36,121 nt of DNA from Acidobacteriota bacterium (GTDB taxonomy: Bacteria; Acidobacteriota; Terriglobia; Bryobacterales; Bryobacteraceae): positions 1 through 36,121 of the forward strand of contig JACQZR010000132.1 in the NCBI GenBank assembly GCA_016213775.1, written 5' to 3'. Shown piece by piece: positions 15,455 through 24,302 of the stretch. The notes under the pieces were generated by a model. It ran no database searches. It was not told where the DNA came from and saw only the letters and a list, made by a program, of their open reading frames with translations. Position 1 is the stretch's first letter. Each line of letters opens with the position of its first letter. The translations under genes were made by a program, and so were the position numbers.

Positions 15455-16828
15455 CTAACTGAGCTCGAGCGCTCCTGTGCTGTCGCCGAAGGACTGCTTC
15501 TTGACCCCCATGCGCTGCAGCATGGCGAGGTGCAGGTTGCACAGCGGCGTTTTGGCGGCGGCGCGCAGACGGCGGCCGGTGCGGATGGTTCCCTTGCCGC
15601 GGCCGGCGAGCAGGATTGGCAGGTTCTCTTCCAGATGCCTATTGCCGCACTTGAGTGACGACCCGTAGAGGACCATCGAGTTGTCGAGCAGGGTGCTGCC
15701 GCCTTCCTTCAGGCTCTTCATCTTGTTCAGAAACCATGACACCTGTTCCACGTTCCAGTTGATGATGCGCTCGTATTGTTCGCGTTTGGCGGGTTCATCC
15801 AAGTGGTGGGAAATGCCGTGCCAGTTCCCCTTGACGCCGTCGAGCCACGAGTAATCCTGCGAGGACTGCGCATCGCCGAGCATCATCGTCGCGATCCGCG
15901 TAGTATCCGTCCACAGCGCCAAAATCAGAATGTCGAGCATCAGCCGCAGGTGTTCCTTGTGCGTTGCAGGAATCCCCGGACCGGGTCGCTCCATCGGCAT
16001 CTTCCCTTCGTTGATCCAGCGCTTCTGCGGCTTGAGCGCGGCTTCCATGCGCAGTTCCACGGATCGGACCGCTTCAAAGTACTCGTCGAGCTTGATCTGG
16101 TCGGCGATGCTGCCTTTGCGGCGCATACGGTACGCATCATCTTTCACCAGATCGAGCACGCTCGTGTCATCGCGCTGCAAGGAGGCCATGACGGACGAGT
16201 GAGCGCCATCGAGTCCGGAAACGACTGGCGCGCTTGCGTTGCGGAAGAGGCGGTCGAAGGCCAACTGCGGAACGATCTCCTTGTTCACCGGTGTGTGTGG
16301 ATCGCGCCAGGAGACGAACGATCCGTACATGCGCGCGAACCCGCCGCCGATGTTGTCGATGCCGGATCGCACGGTGTCGATACCAAGTTCGATGGAGGGC
16401 AGCGGCGTTTGCGCACCGATGTGGCGCGCGGCGAGTTGATCGAGAGAGGTGCCGCCGGAATCCAGGTCGCGCCCGGTGGAGCGCTGCACGTAGCCGCCGG
16501 AGAGCCATGCGGGAACTTTTGGCCAGTGGCCATTCCGGCCGACCGTGTTCTTGTGCCATAAATTTTCGAGCAGCACGAAGTCGCCCTTCAGGCTTTCGAG
16601 CGGCTTCAGGTGGGGCGTGGTTTCCCATTGATCGCCGTCTCCTGGCGGGGTCCAGTAATCGGGGCGGACACCGTTCGGCATGAAGAGGAACGCCATGCGC
16701 AAGGGGGGCTCGGTGAGGCGCTCACCGGCGGATGCCGGGGCAGCCGAAGATATCGCCTCCATCCAAGGCAACGACATCGCAACGCCTGCGCCGCGTAGAA
16801 GGGTTCTGCGTGAAATGGATTTGCGCAT
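15455..16828 (-). CDS. DUF1552 exported protein
   Basis: 457 residues starting MRKSISRRTLLRGAGVAMSL, a twin-arginine signal, so probably periplasmic. The body carries typical DUF1552 segments: LFMPNGVRPDYWTP near the start, TSLDQLAARHIG, GSFVSWRDPHTPVNKE, and near the end YGSSLKCGNRHLEENLPILL. The family is common in Planctomycetes, Verrucomicrobia and Acidobacteriota and nearly always stands next to a DUF1592 cytochrome gene, as here (28 bases downstream of it). It resembles DUF1501/sulfatase-like folds, but the reaction is not established. The length is normal and no defect was seen. Confidence 0.92.
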   Translation of the reverse strand: MRKSISRRTLLRGAGVAMSLPWMEAISSAAPASAGERLTEPPLRMAFLFMPNGVRPDYWTPPGDGDQWETTPHLKPLESLKGDFVLLENLWHKNTVGRNGHWPKVPAWLSGGYVQRSTGRDLDSGGTSLDQLAARHIGAQTPLPSIELGIDTVRSGIDNIGGGFARMYGSFVSWRDPHTPVNKEIVPQLAFDRLFRNASAPVVSGLDGAHSSVMASLQRDDTSVLDLVKDDAYRMRRKGSIADQIKLDEYFEAVRSVELRMEAALKPQKRWINEGKMPMERPGPGIPATHKEHLRLMLDILILALWTDTTRIATMMLGDAQSSQDYSWLDGVKGNWHGISHHLDEPAKREQYERIINWNVEQVSWFLNKMKSLKEGGSTLLDNSMVLYGSSLKCGNRHLEENLPILLAGRGKGTIRTGRRLRAAAKTPLCNLHLAMLQRMGVKKQSFGDSTGALELS

Positions 16829-16856
16829 GGGGTTGTACCCGACAGACTATCACAGT

Positions 16857-19160
16857 CTACTTTTCCGGTTGGGCGCGCTGGACCTTTTTCACCGGCGCCG
16901 GCAGTGCTTCGCCATCCGGCAGCCGTCCCTGACTGTTGCGGAAGGGGACGCTGAGGACCACTTCCTGGATGAGCATGCGGGCGCTGTAGTTGTTCTTATC
17001 CAGCTTGTCGATGATCTTTTGGACCGTGCACTGGTCGGCGTCGTAGAGGCTGCGGCCGAGCGCGTAGCCGAGGATCTTGCCGGTGACGCGACGGAGAAAT
17101 TCCTCCTTGTGCGCCAATAGGGCTTTGCGCAGTTCTTCAGGCCCGGTGAACTTCTCGCCTGTGGGCAGAGTGCCGGATGTGTCGAGCGGTTTGCCGTTGT
17201 CTTCCGTGCGGTGGCGGCCGAGGTAATCGAAGTTTTCGAGGCCGAGTCCGACGGGGTCCATCAGATTGTGACATGCGGCACAGGCGGAGTTGGCGCGATG
17301 CATGGTGAGCTTCTCGCGCATGGTGAGCTTCATCTTCTTGCCCGTGGCTTCGAGCGGCGGAACGCCGGGCGGCGGTGTCGGCGCGGGCGTGCCAAGCAAC
17401 GTGTCGAGCACCCACGCACCGCGCAAAATGGGGTTCGTCTGTTTGCCGCTGGAGGTGAGGGCGAGGACGCCGCCGAGGCCGAGCAAACCACCGCGGCTGC
17501 GGTTGGGCCACTCGACCCGCTGGAAGACGCTGCCACGCACGTTCACCTGATCTTCCACCTGATAAAACTTTGCAAGGCGTTCGGTGAGGAAGGTGTAATT
17601 GCCATCGAGCAGATCGAGAATGGGGCGGCCCTGCGAGATGACGTGATGGAAGAGCACTACCGGCTCCTCGCGCAGATCGACGGCCACGTCGGGAGTGTAG
17701 AAGTGCTGGACGTCGCTGGTGGTGGGCGCGATCTTGCCGCCGATTTCGCGAGTGCCAAGCCACTGTCCGATGAAGGCGTCGGCGAAGGTGCGAGAGCGCG
17801 GATCGTCGAGCATGCGGTCCACTTGGGCGGCGAGCACCTTGGCGTCGCTGAGACGGCCTTGCTCCGCGCGGCGTAACAATTCCTCATCGGGAATGGTGGA
17901 CCAGAGGAAGAACGACAGGCGCGAGGCGAGTTCGAATTCCTGCAACGGGCGAACCTGCGTATCTTCGGTGCGCTCCTCGGCGCGGAAGAGAAACTGCGAG
18001 GAAACGAGGACGGCTTTGAGCGCGAGTTTGAGGCGCTCTTCAAAGGGGTCGCCACGTTCGGCGGCGCGGTCGTAGAGGGTGAGGAACTTCTCGGTGTCGG
18101 CTTGTGTGGCGGGACGGCGAAAGGCTGGGCGGACGACGCGCGAGATGACGTGCTGCGCGGCTTTGCGCGGGTCTGTTGGCGTCTGGCCGGGCTCCAAACC
18201 GATGAGGCGGTAATGGACGGCTTTCTTCTCCGGCGCGGCTTCCTGCACACGTTCTTCCACGCTGAAGGTGTAGATCTCCACCGGATCAATGGCCTGTATG
18301 GACAACTTGTGCATGCCGCGCGACAGCCGTACTCTCTGCGATCGTGCAGCAGCGCCGCCTGAGGCGTAGCGCTGGAAGGTGAGGACGCCGGTCTCAATGC
18401 CGTCCACTTTGAGGCGGATGCGGGCGTCGCGGCCGATGGTGCGTTCAATGGAAATGCGGGCGTCATAGTCGCCGTTGGTATAGACGGGCATAACGCCCGA
18501 TAGTTCTTGGTCAGGCTGCAGAGGCCGCTTCACCGGCTTAGTGTTGAGCCGCGGCTCGAGTTCACCGGCGTTGAACATCTTCTGCGTGGGCTGTGTGATG
18601 ATGACGCGGTCGAGGATCTGCTGCGCGGCTTCGAGATAACGCTCCATGAGGATGGGCGGCAGGAACAGAGTCTCGCCGTTGGTGTCGAAGCCCTCGCCGC
18701 CGCTGCCGTCGGCGGGAAAGATTTCGCTGACGTTGTAGTCAATGCCGAAAATGTCGCGAATGGCGTTGCGGTATTCGCGGCGATTGAGGCGGCGCACGGT
18801 GACGGAGCCCGCGAAATCACCCGCGGCGCAGGCAGTCTTGCGAAGCCGGTCGCCGATCCAGGTGGTGATGCGGAAGCGGTCCTCCTCGGTGAGATTCGAC
18901 GCGGCCGGAGGCATAGTGCGGTTGCGAAGCTGGGTGGCAACGTTTCGCCACAGTGCGCGTTCGTTATCGACATCGGCGGTGGAGTTTGCTTTGAGGAATC
19001 CGAGACGGTTTTTGGGATTTGCGGGGTTGTGACAGGCGCCGCAGTTGGCCTGCAGTGCGGGCTTGACGGACGTCGCGAAAGGGTCGACGCCCGCGGGTGG
19101 CGGGGCTGCGATGGCCAATGACGCTACGGAGACTGCTGACAGGATGGCGCGAAAGGTCAC
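16857..19160 (-). CDS. Planctomycete-type cytochrome c, DUF1587/1595/1592/1588/1585 protein
   Basis: 767 residues with a signal peptide (MTFRAILSAVSVASLAIAAP), so periplasmic. A haem c motif CGACH lies near residue 40. The DUF1587 segment VRRLNRREYRNAIRDIFG follows, then DUF1595/DUF1592 regions (SRLSFFLWSTIPDEELL), a second CAACH with NLMDPVGLG in the DUF1588 part, and the DUF1585 end (YALGRSLYDADQC). This is the full set of PSD domains in the usual order. The family is thought to act in oxidative processing at the cell surface, but no enzyme activity is established. The gene begins nine bases after the lyase gene ends, in one operon. Confidence 0.93.
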   Translation of the reverse strand: MTFRAILSAVSVASLAIAAPPPAGVDPFATSVKPALQANCGACHNPANPKNRLGFLKANSTADVDNERALWRNVATQLRNRTMPPAASNLTEEDRFRITTWIGDRLRKTACAAGDFAGSVTVRRLNRREYRNAIRDIFGIDYNVSEIFPADGSGGEGFDTNGETLFLPPILMERYLEAAQQILDRVIITQPTQKMFNAGELEPRLNTKPVKRPLQPDQELSGVMPVYTNGDYDARISIERTIGRDARIRLKVDGIETGVLTFQRYASGGAAARSQRVRLSRGMHKLSIQAIDPVEIYTFSVEERVQEAAPEKKAVHYRLIGLEPGQTPTDPRKAAQHVISRVVRPAFRRPATQADTEKFLTLYDRAAERGDPFEERLKLALKAVLVSSQFLFRAEERTEDTQVRPLQEFELASRLSFFLWSTIPDEELLRRAEQGRLSDAKVLAAQVDRMLDDPRSRTFADAFIGQWLGTREIGGKIAPTTSDVQHFYTPDVAVDLREEPVVLFHHVISQGRPILDLLDGNYTFLTERLAKFYQVEDQVNVRGSVFQRVEWPNRSRGGLLGLGGVLALTSSGKQTNPILRGAWVLDTLLGTPAPTPPPGVPPLEATGKKMKLTMREKLTMHRANSACAACHNLMDPVGLGLENFDYLGRHRTEDNGKPLDTSGTLPTGEKFTGPEELRKALLAHKEEFLRRVTGKILGYALGRSLYDADQCTVQKIIDKLDKNNYSARMLIQEVVLSVPFRNSQGRLPDGEALPAPVKKVQRAQPEK

Positions 19161-19169
19161 AGAGCAAAT

Positions 19170-20303
19170 CTACACCGTGGCTGGCGCTGAATCAACATCC
19201 ACCACGTAGACCTGCGTGTGGCCGGTGCGGTCGCTTGCGTAGACGACGCGGCGCTCATCGTGTGAAAAGGACGGGTGGGGGTGGGTCCACTGCGGTCCAT
19301 AGACGGTGTCGGTGGAGACTTCCATCCAACTGAGCGCGCCTTTGGATGCAGCGCTCTGGGCGCGCTCGAAATCCTCTTTCAGGGCGTAGCGCGAGGTCTT
19401 CCATTGCGAGCCTTGATTGCTGGATTCAGTCATGCAGAGGTGCTGCTGCGCACCGGTGGCTACGTCGATGAGGAACAGGCCGCGATCGGGATGGTTGGTG
19501 TCGCAAAGAACCTTGGTGCCGGCGCGGTTGGGTGTGATATGCCACGCGTTGGTGTCCACGATGGTAGTGATTTCGCGCGTGTGCCAGTTCATGCGGCGCA
19601 GCGAAAAGGGCCACACGGTGAAAACAAGATCGCCGGTGGCGCCGAGGAATGTTTCGTGCACGACGAATTCGTCGTTGGTGTGCTGGTAGAGGCACTCGAG
19701 CCCGGTGCCGTCGCGGCGAACGCGATGGATGCGCGGCGCGGGATCGCCGGCGAACTCGATCCACTCGGGATCGAGAGGATGGAACTGCGGATGGATCACG
19801 GTGCGCGGGAACGGAATGAATGTCCAGGAAGTGCCGTCCGCGCGGCCGGCGACGATACCGCTCTGGCCTTTGATTTTGGCGGCTGCGGTGAGCCATTCGC
19901 CTTTGCGGTCAGGGGAGGTTTCACCCAACTGCGCGCCTGCAAAATGAGCGATGATGCGCGCGGCCAGCGTGCGCCGGTCCAGCCAGACGATTGCTCCGCT
20001 GCGGACAAAGAAGATGCCCTCTCCGGAGGGATGATAGGCGGCGGAGAAAGGATGCAGCCCCGCGCCGGTGGTGAGCGGACGGATCTCGCCATCGGGGAAA
20101 TCGGCCTCGTAGAGCTGCGCGGCTCCGGTGCGATAGCTGGTGAAGAGCAGCGCTGACCCGTCCGGCGAGAACGAACTCTGCAGGAAGTAGGTCGCGTGGT
20201 TGATGGACGGGTGCGACGTCATTTGATGAACCCGCGCACCGGTGACCGCGTCGGGAAACTCGCTGTGTTCAGAGGGCTCGCTGTGTTCGGAGGAAATGTT
20301 CAT
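19170..20303 (-). CDS. PL22-type oligogalacturonate lyase
   Basis: Seven-bladed beta-propeller protein of the oligogalacturonate lyase family, 377 residues. These enzymes split unsaturated pectin fragments by beta-elimination using a bound divalent metal. The expected metal-ligand pattern is present: His271 in DTNHPDRG, and Gln338, His341 and His343 in QWTHPHPSF. Other family segments are HPSINHATYFLQSSFSPDG and HTNDEFVVHETFLG. No signal peptide is seen, so it is probably cytoplasmic, acting on imported oligomers. The first 16 residues include a repeated SEHSE from an 18-base tandem duplication (20259-20293), and the true start may be slightly later. Overlaps the upstream methyltransferase stop by four bases (ATGA). 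Confidence 0.82.
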   Translation of the reverse strand: MNISSEHSEPSEHSEFPDAVTGARVHQMTSHPSINHATYFLQSSFSPDGSALLFTSYRTGAAQLYEADFPDGEIRPLTTGAGLHPFSAAYHPSGEGIFFVRSGAIVWLDRRTLAARIIAHFAGAQLGETSPDRKGEWLTAAAKIKGQSGIVAGRADGTSWTFIPFPRTVIHPQFHPLDPEWIEFAGDPAPRIHRVRRDGTGLECLYQHTNDEFVVHETFLGATGDLVFTVWPFSLRRMNWHTREITTIVDTNAWHITPNRAGTKVLCDTNHPDRGLFLIDVATGAQQHLCMTESSNQGSQWKTSRYALKEDFERAQSAASKGALSWMEVSTDTVYGPQWTHPHPSFSHDERRVVYASDRTGHTQVYVVDVDSAPATV

Positions 20304-21034
20304 TGCACTTTCTTCGGGCCGGGCACAAAGATGAGGATGTGCTGGCGGGGGAGCGTCGAGATGACCTTGTCGAGCCGGAATCCTTCGGCCTCGATTTCGG
20401 CTTTGGCTTCCTCGACCGTCATTTTGTGCTCCAGTCGAATTGGGACATTGGGATCTTCTTTACGATACTCCAAAAGTACCATGCGGCCGGTGGGTTTGAG
20501 CGCGGCCCGCATCTTGCGGAGCATCTGCTGGGGCTGATCAAACTCGTGGTAGACATCCACCATGAGGATCATGTCGATGGCGGCGTTGGGCAGCATCGGG
20601 TCGTTCTCCTTGCCGACGACGCCGATGATGTTGCCGAGGCCCTCGCGTTTCGCGTTTTCATTGAGACGCCGGATCATCTCGGGCTGAATGTCAACGGCAT
20701 AGACTTTGCCATTGGGGCCGGTGCGTTTGGCCATGCGGCGAGCGAAGTAACCGGTGCCTGCGCCCACGTCGGCGATGGTTATGCCCTCTTCAATGCCGAT
20801 AGAATCGAGAGCTTTCTCTGGAGCCTCCTCCTGTTCGCGCTCGGAGCGCTCGAGCCAGGGAGCACCACCGGCGCCCATCACCCCGGCGTACTTGCGTTTG
20901 GTGACGGGATGCTGATCCTGGGCGTAGAGGGACACCGCAATGATCATCGGGATGGCGAGCAGCGCGGCGCCCGAAAAAATGTTTCGTTGCAAACAGGAGT
21001 GGAAAAGGATCATAATCACGGTTGATTCCAGCAT
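20300..21034 (-). CDS. Class I SAM methyltransferase-like protein with export signal
   Basis: 244 residues. The C-terminal 200 carry a class I methyltransferase fold: motif I ADVGAGTGYFARRM, then YAVDIQPEM, MVDVYHEF and a late LPRQHILIFVPG. The N-terminus has a hydrophobic segment, SGAALLAIPMIIAVSLYAQ, looking like a signal peptide or membrane anchor. The start is uncertain: ATG 21034 overlaps the divergent lipoprotein start at CATG, while ATG 21013 gives a more typical signal. Export is odd because S-adenosylmethionine is cytoplasmic; either the protein is anchored facing inward or the fold has another use. It is first in the lyase-cytochrome operon. Confidence 0.75.
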   Translation of the reverse strand: MLESTVIMILFHSCLQRNIFSGAALLAIPMIIAVSLYAQDQHPVTKRKYAGVMGAGGAPWLERSEREQEEAPEKALDSIGIEEGITIADVGAGTGYFARRMAKRTGPNGKVYAVDIQPEMIRRLNENAKREGLGNIIGVVGKENDPMLPNAAIDMILMVDVYHEFDQPQQMLRKMRAALKPTGRMVLLEYRKEDPNVPIRLEHKMTVEEAKAEIEAEGFRLDKVISTLPRQHILIFVPGPKKVQ

Positions 21035-21587
21035 GAAACAGAATTGTGTCCATCTTCAAGCGAGGCGTCGTTTCGTCTCGCTGTTCCTCACCGCGCCGGC
21101 GGTTGCGCTAGGGCTGGTCTCCTGTGGAAAGAGGGCGAACCGGGCACTTAGCTTTGCCATGGGAGAGCGGGCCTCGGTTGGCAAGCTTATCTATGTTGCT
21201 TCGGAGACGGAGTGGAAAACGTCGCTTGGAGAAGGGCCGACGGCGAAAGTCCCACAGAACCGGTTCCTGTTGATCAAGATCTCGGTTACCAACGGTGGCG
21301 GCGCTCCGATTGCCGTGCCTTTGTTAAGCCTCTACGACGCCAATGGAAAGCAGTTTCGGGAGTCGGACGAAGTGGAGGGACTGCCTCAATGGCTTGGGGC
21401 GCTCCGGATGTTAGGGCCAGTGGAAACAAAACAGGGTTACACTGTCTTCGATGTACCTCCGGCGAGTTACAAATTGCAGATCACCGATGCTGGGGATCTG
21501 GAAAGCGAGATTCTGGCTTACATTGACGTACCGTTGCGAATGGAGGCCAATCCCGTGCTTGCCGAGCCGTCGGCTCTTCAAAAGTAA
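21033..21587 (+). CDS. DUF4352-like lipoprotein
   Basis: 184 residues from ATG 21033. The N-terminus has two arginine-rich residues runs, a hydrophobic core and the lipobox LVSC, followed by GK, so it should be a lipid-anchored protein. The domain after residue 50 (VGKLIYVASETEWKTSL, then RFLLIKISVTNGG and LSLYDANGKQF) fits the DUF4352/telokin-like immunoglobulin fold. Its role is unknown; such proteins often bind partners at the envelope. The stop codon overlaps the start of the next gene by one base (TAATG), so the two are probably co-translated. The start codon overlaps that of the divergent methyltransferase-like gene. Confidence 0.72.
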   Translation: MKQNCVHLQARRRFVSLFLTAPAVALGLVSCGKRANRALSFAMGERASVGKLIYVASETEWKTSLGEGPTAKVPQNRFLLIKISVTNGGGAPIAVPLLSLYDANGKQFRESDEVEGLPQWLGALRMLGPVETKQGYTVFDVPPASYKLQITDAGDLESEILAYIDVPLRMEANPVLAEPSALQK

Positions 21588-22429
21588 TGAAGGTGATTGC
21601 CTGGTTACGGATGACCTGCTGCGGCTTGGCGCCGCTGGTTATTGTGATGGGGCAACAGGCGAAACTCGAACCGCTTCCACCCACCTTCTACCAATTCGAT
21701 GGCGGACCTCCGCTGCGCGGCGAAGTTTCTTATCTCGCCGGAGAGACTATTTTTCTTTCGGTGTTGGTTGGCGGGTATCATGTGAGCGCCAAAGACACCG
21801 TGGCTCTGGAGTGGAAAGCCGAGGTTTTTGACGAGGCGGGCGTGCCTCTGGTAAAGGCCGGAGAAAAGTCCCTGGAAGAGGAACTTGCGCCGGAGGACAA
21901 GGATTGGAAGCCGAAGATCGTCTGGCAGTTTGATAGTCCGCCGACGGCGTCGTGCGCCAAGTGCCGGTTTGTGATCGAGGTGAAGGACCGCGGCAACGGC
22001 GAGGTAGCGAAGCGGGAAGCGTTCTTCGCGCTACGCAGCAGGAGCGTGGAGCCGAGTGAGACGCTGGTGATTCGCAATTTCCGGTTCCTGCGATCAGAGG
22101 ATGGCGAGGCTCTGGCCACGCCTGCTTATCGGCCGGGGGATGAGTTGTGGGCGCGTTTTGAGATTACCGGCTATAAGTACGGCGAGGGGAACCAGATTGC
22201 GGTGGATTATGGACTGTCGGTGAACCGTCCTTCAGGGAAATTACTGTACCAGGAGCCAACGGCGGCGACGATTGGGGACAAGTCGTTTTACCCGCGGCGG
22301 TATGTGGAAGGCGTGCTGAACTTACGGTTGCAGGGGCTGCCGGCGGGTGAGTATCCAATTACGGTTGAAGTGAGGGATAGCGTGGGAAGCCAGAAATACG
22401 AAGGGAAGTTTGTATTTCGAGTGGAATAG
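21587..22429 (+). CDS. Secreted protein of unknown function, probable beta-sandwich
   Basis: 280 residues beginning with a signal-like segment (MKVIAWLRMTCCGLAPLVIV). The mature part is rich in alternating polar and hydrophobic strands, with GEVSYLAGETIFLSVLVGGY near the start and a similar pattern in a second half (RPGDELWARFEITGY). This suggests two immunoglobulin-like beta domains. I do not recognise a named family. Two cysteines close together (CAKC) may form a disulfide. It is co-transcribed with the lipoprotein upstream and ends two bases from the convergent SpoIID gene stop. It could act with the lipoprotein in the envelope. Confidence 0.6.
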   Translation: MKVIAWLRMTCCGLAPLVIVMGQQAKLEPLPPTFYQFDGGPPLRGEVSYLAGETIFLSVLVGGYHVSAKDTVALEWKAEVFDEAGVPLVKAGEKSLEEELAPEDKDWKPKIVWQFDSPPTASCAKCRFVIEVKDRGNGEVAKREAFFALRSRSVEPSETLVIRNFRFLRSEDGEALATPAYRPGDELWARFEITGYKYGEGNQIAVDYGLSVNRPSGKLLYQEPTAATIGDKSFYPRRYVEGVLNLRLQGLPAGEYPITVEVRDSVGSQKYEGKFVFRVE

Positions 22430-22431
22430 GG

Positions 22432-23409
22432 TTAGCGGCGGATTGCGGTGTGTGGGTAGTAGTGGCTCAGGATTTGAGCAGTGGTAAGACCTTGGCGCGC
22501 CATGGCGATTGCGCCGTTCTGGCACATGCCGATTCCGTGACCGTGGCCCTTTCCCCTAAAGATGATTGTGCCAGGGGTGCGTTCGGTTGTGTACGTGTTT
22601 GAGGGCAGACGGTTCCAGCCGATGATGCGGGCGAGTTCCAAGCGCAGTGCTTCCGATGGGCCCTTAACGACGAGTGCTTCGGCAGAGGATTCCGGGACGC
22701 GCGTTTCCCAGGTATGCGGTCGGCGGCGGCAAGCTTCGCAATCCACAGCAAAGTACGGATAGCCTTCGGCGGAGAGTTTCACGTCGATAGCGCCCAGGGT
22801 GCGTCCGGAGCAGCTTCGGAAATACATTGCGCCTACAGGGTTGTTCTGGTAGTGGATGACCTGACCGGTGCTGGAATGCGCGGCGCGGCGGGCCACGGGT
22901 GTGGTTTGTTGCAGAGCCTGGCAATGGGTGGTGTCACAGAAATCGAAGCCGCTGTGACGGCCTTTGGAGGCGGTGTAGTAGGAACGTGCAGCGATGGCTT
23001 GGGCTTCGAGTGCGGCTTGCGGGGCGTGTGGCATTTCGGCTGCGACGACGGCCGCGACGGCTTCTTCGATGTCCATTTGCACGGTGGCAATGAGGACGCC
23101 TGCGCTGGCCGTGATTTCGAGATTGCCGTTGTAGGCGCGGGTGAGCTTGCCAGGGACGGTGAGTTGCACCCGGGGGCCGGTTACGGAGAGCCTGCGCCCT
23201 CGAAGCGCGCGGCTACCAATCCGGCAGATGACAGTATCGGCGGCGGCGGTGATGGTGAGTTCCGATGGCGTGGCAAGGCGTTCATCCGCAATTGCAATGG
23301 CGGCAGCGCGTAGCAGCAGAGTGGTGGGCCGGAACAGATCGAACACGCCGATGTGGAGAGTGGCGGCGGGCAACGTGGCGGGAATCAGGAGCAGGGCCGC
23401 CCGCAGCAT
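22432..23409 (-). CDS. SpoIID/LytB domain protein
   Basis: 325 residues. It has a signal peptide (MLRAALLLIPATLPAAT) and a SpoIID domain from about residue 120: EAVAAVVAAEMPHAPQAALE, ARSYYTASKGRHSGFDFC, CDTTHCQAL and, near the C-terminus, GKGHGHGIGMCQNGA. SpoIID-type proteins are peptidoglycan lytic transglycosylases in spore formers; in non-sporulating bacteria the role is probably cell-wall remodelling. The ATG at 23409 shares one base with the stop of ygfZ (TGATG), which fixes the start and shows coupling. The same frame is open farther upstream, but that part lies within ygfZ. The Cys in GMCQNGA, where others usually have Ser, is a small oddity. Confidence 0.87.
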   Translation of the reverse strand: MLRAALLLIPATLPAATLHIGVFDLFRPTTLLLRAAAIAIADERLATPSELTITAAADTVICRIGSRALRGRRLSVTGPRVQLTVPGKLTRAYNGNLEITASAGVLIATVQMDIEEAVAAVVAAEMPHAPQAALEAQAIAARSYYTASKGRHSGFDFCDTTHCQALQQTTPVARRAAHSSTGQVIHYQNNPVGAMYFRSCSGRTLGAIDVKLSAEGYPYFAVDCEACRRRPHTWETRVPESSAEALVVKGPSEALRLELARIIGWNRLPSNTYTTERTPGTIIFRGKGHGHGIGMCQNGAIAMARQGLTTAQILSHYYPHTAIRR

Positions 23410-24302
23410 CAGCGGCCCATGGGGGCAGTGACCGTTGCCGGTGCGCCGGCGACTGTGAGAGAGGCGCCGGGTTTTGCCTGTTCGGCCCGCAGGAAGGCGA
23501 AGGCCACTGTGCGCTGGAGCGCTGGGGAGTAGGCCGCGGACATCGTCTCGCCCGCTTGTGCATCGCCGGCCATGACGGGAGTGGCGGGTGAAGGAGGTTC
23601 GGCGGATTCGATGGAGATCGGAACGAGCAGCTTGTGAACCTGGCCCCGGGAACGGACGCGCTCGACGATCTCCTGGCCGAGGTAGCAGCCTTTGCTGAAG
23701 CTGATGGCGTGGAGCAGTTGCGTTTCGTGCGTGAGGTTCTTCTCGGTGAAGTCCGCCCCATAGCGCGGGCGGGCGTTCTCGAGACGAACGATTTCCGCGT
23801 CCTCCGGCGATGCGGCTGTGGCTTGAAGCAGTCCGATGGTTGCGTCGCATTGTGCGCGCGGCACAAAGATGCGGCCCCCGGCTGAGCCGGTGCAGGTAAC
23901 GGGGGCCTGGAGTATGGAGGCCGGAAGAGCGGATAAGGTCTCACTGGCCTTGGGGCCTTCCACGCCGATCGCCGACCAGTCTGCTCTTTCATCGGTGAGC
24001 GTCACATCATCGGCAATGATGTACTTGTCCAGGTGAGTGAAGAGCGCTTCGTGGAAAGCAGGCTCGGTGTCGAGGAGGAGGCTGTCGTCGAGACAGATGA
24101 CGGTGGCGTCGGCAAGGATGCGGCCCTGCGCGTTGAGGAAGAACGTGTAGCAGGTGTCGCGCGGCTTCATTTGCTGAATATGGTTGGTGCACATGGCGTG
24201 AAGCAGGCGCACGCGATCCTCGCCGGTGAGGCGGATGCGTCCGCGCGAATCCAGATCGAGCCAGGCGGCACCTTCGCGAAGTGCCTGATAGCCAGCGCTC
24301 AT
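23409..24302 (-). CDS. ygfZ: YgfZ/GcvT-domain folate-binding protein
   Basis: 297 residues, cytoplasmic. It has the YgfZ signature KGCYLGQE at 204-211, with the conserved Cys206, followed by VERVRSRGQVHK. YgfZ proteins bind folate and support repair or assembly of some iron-sulfur enzymes, including tRNA-modifying MiaB. The motif and the length separate it from the glycine cleavage T protein (about 360 residues). It overlaps the upstream membrane-protein gene by four bases (ATGA) and the downstream spoIID-like gene by one base, so all three are probably translated together. Confidence 0.88.
   Translation of the reverse strand: MSAGYQALREGAAWLDLDSRGRIRLTGEDRVRLLHAMCTNHIQQMKPRDTCYTFFLNAQGRILADATVICLDDSLLLDTEPAFHEALFTHLDKYIIADDVTLTDERADWSAIGVEGPKASETLSALPASILQAPVTCTGSAGGRIFVPRAQCDATIGLLQATAASPEDAEIVRLENARPRYGADFTEKNLTHETQLLHAISFSKGCYLGQEIVERVRSRGQVHKLLVPISIESAEPPSPATPVMAGDAQAGETMSAAYSPALQRTVAFAFLRAEQAKPGASLTVAGAPATVTAPMGR

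Noticed and set aside
23410-23850. N-terminal extension of the SpoIID frame into ygfZ
   Set aside because: The extension is antisense-like in composition (Arg, Pro, His), and an ATG sharing a base with the ygfZ stop gives a proper signal peptide.
23409-24302. Glycine cleavage T protein (gcvT)
   Set aside because: The KGCYLGQE motif and length of 297 residues fit YgfZ, and no gcvH or gcvP gene is adjacent.
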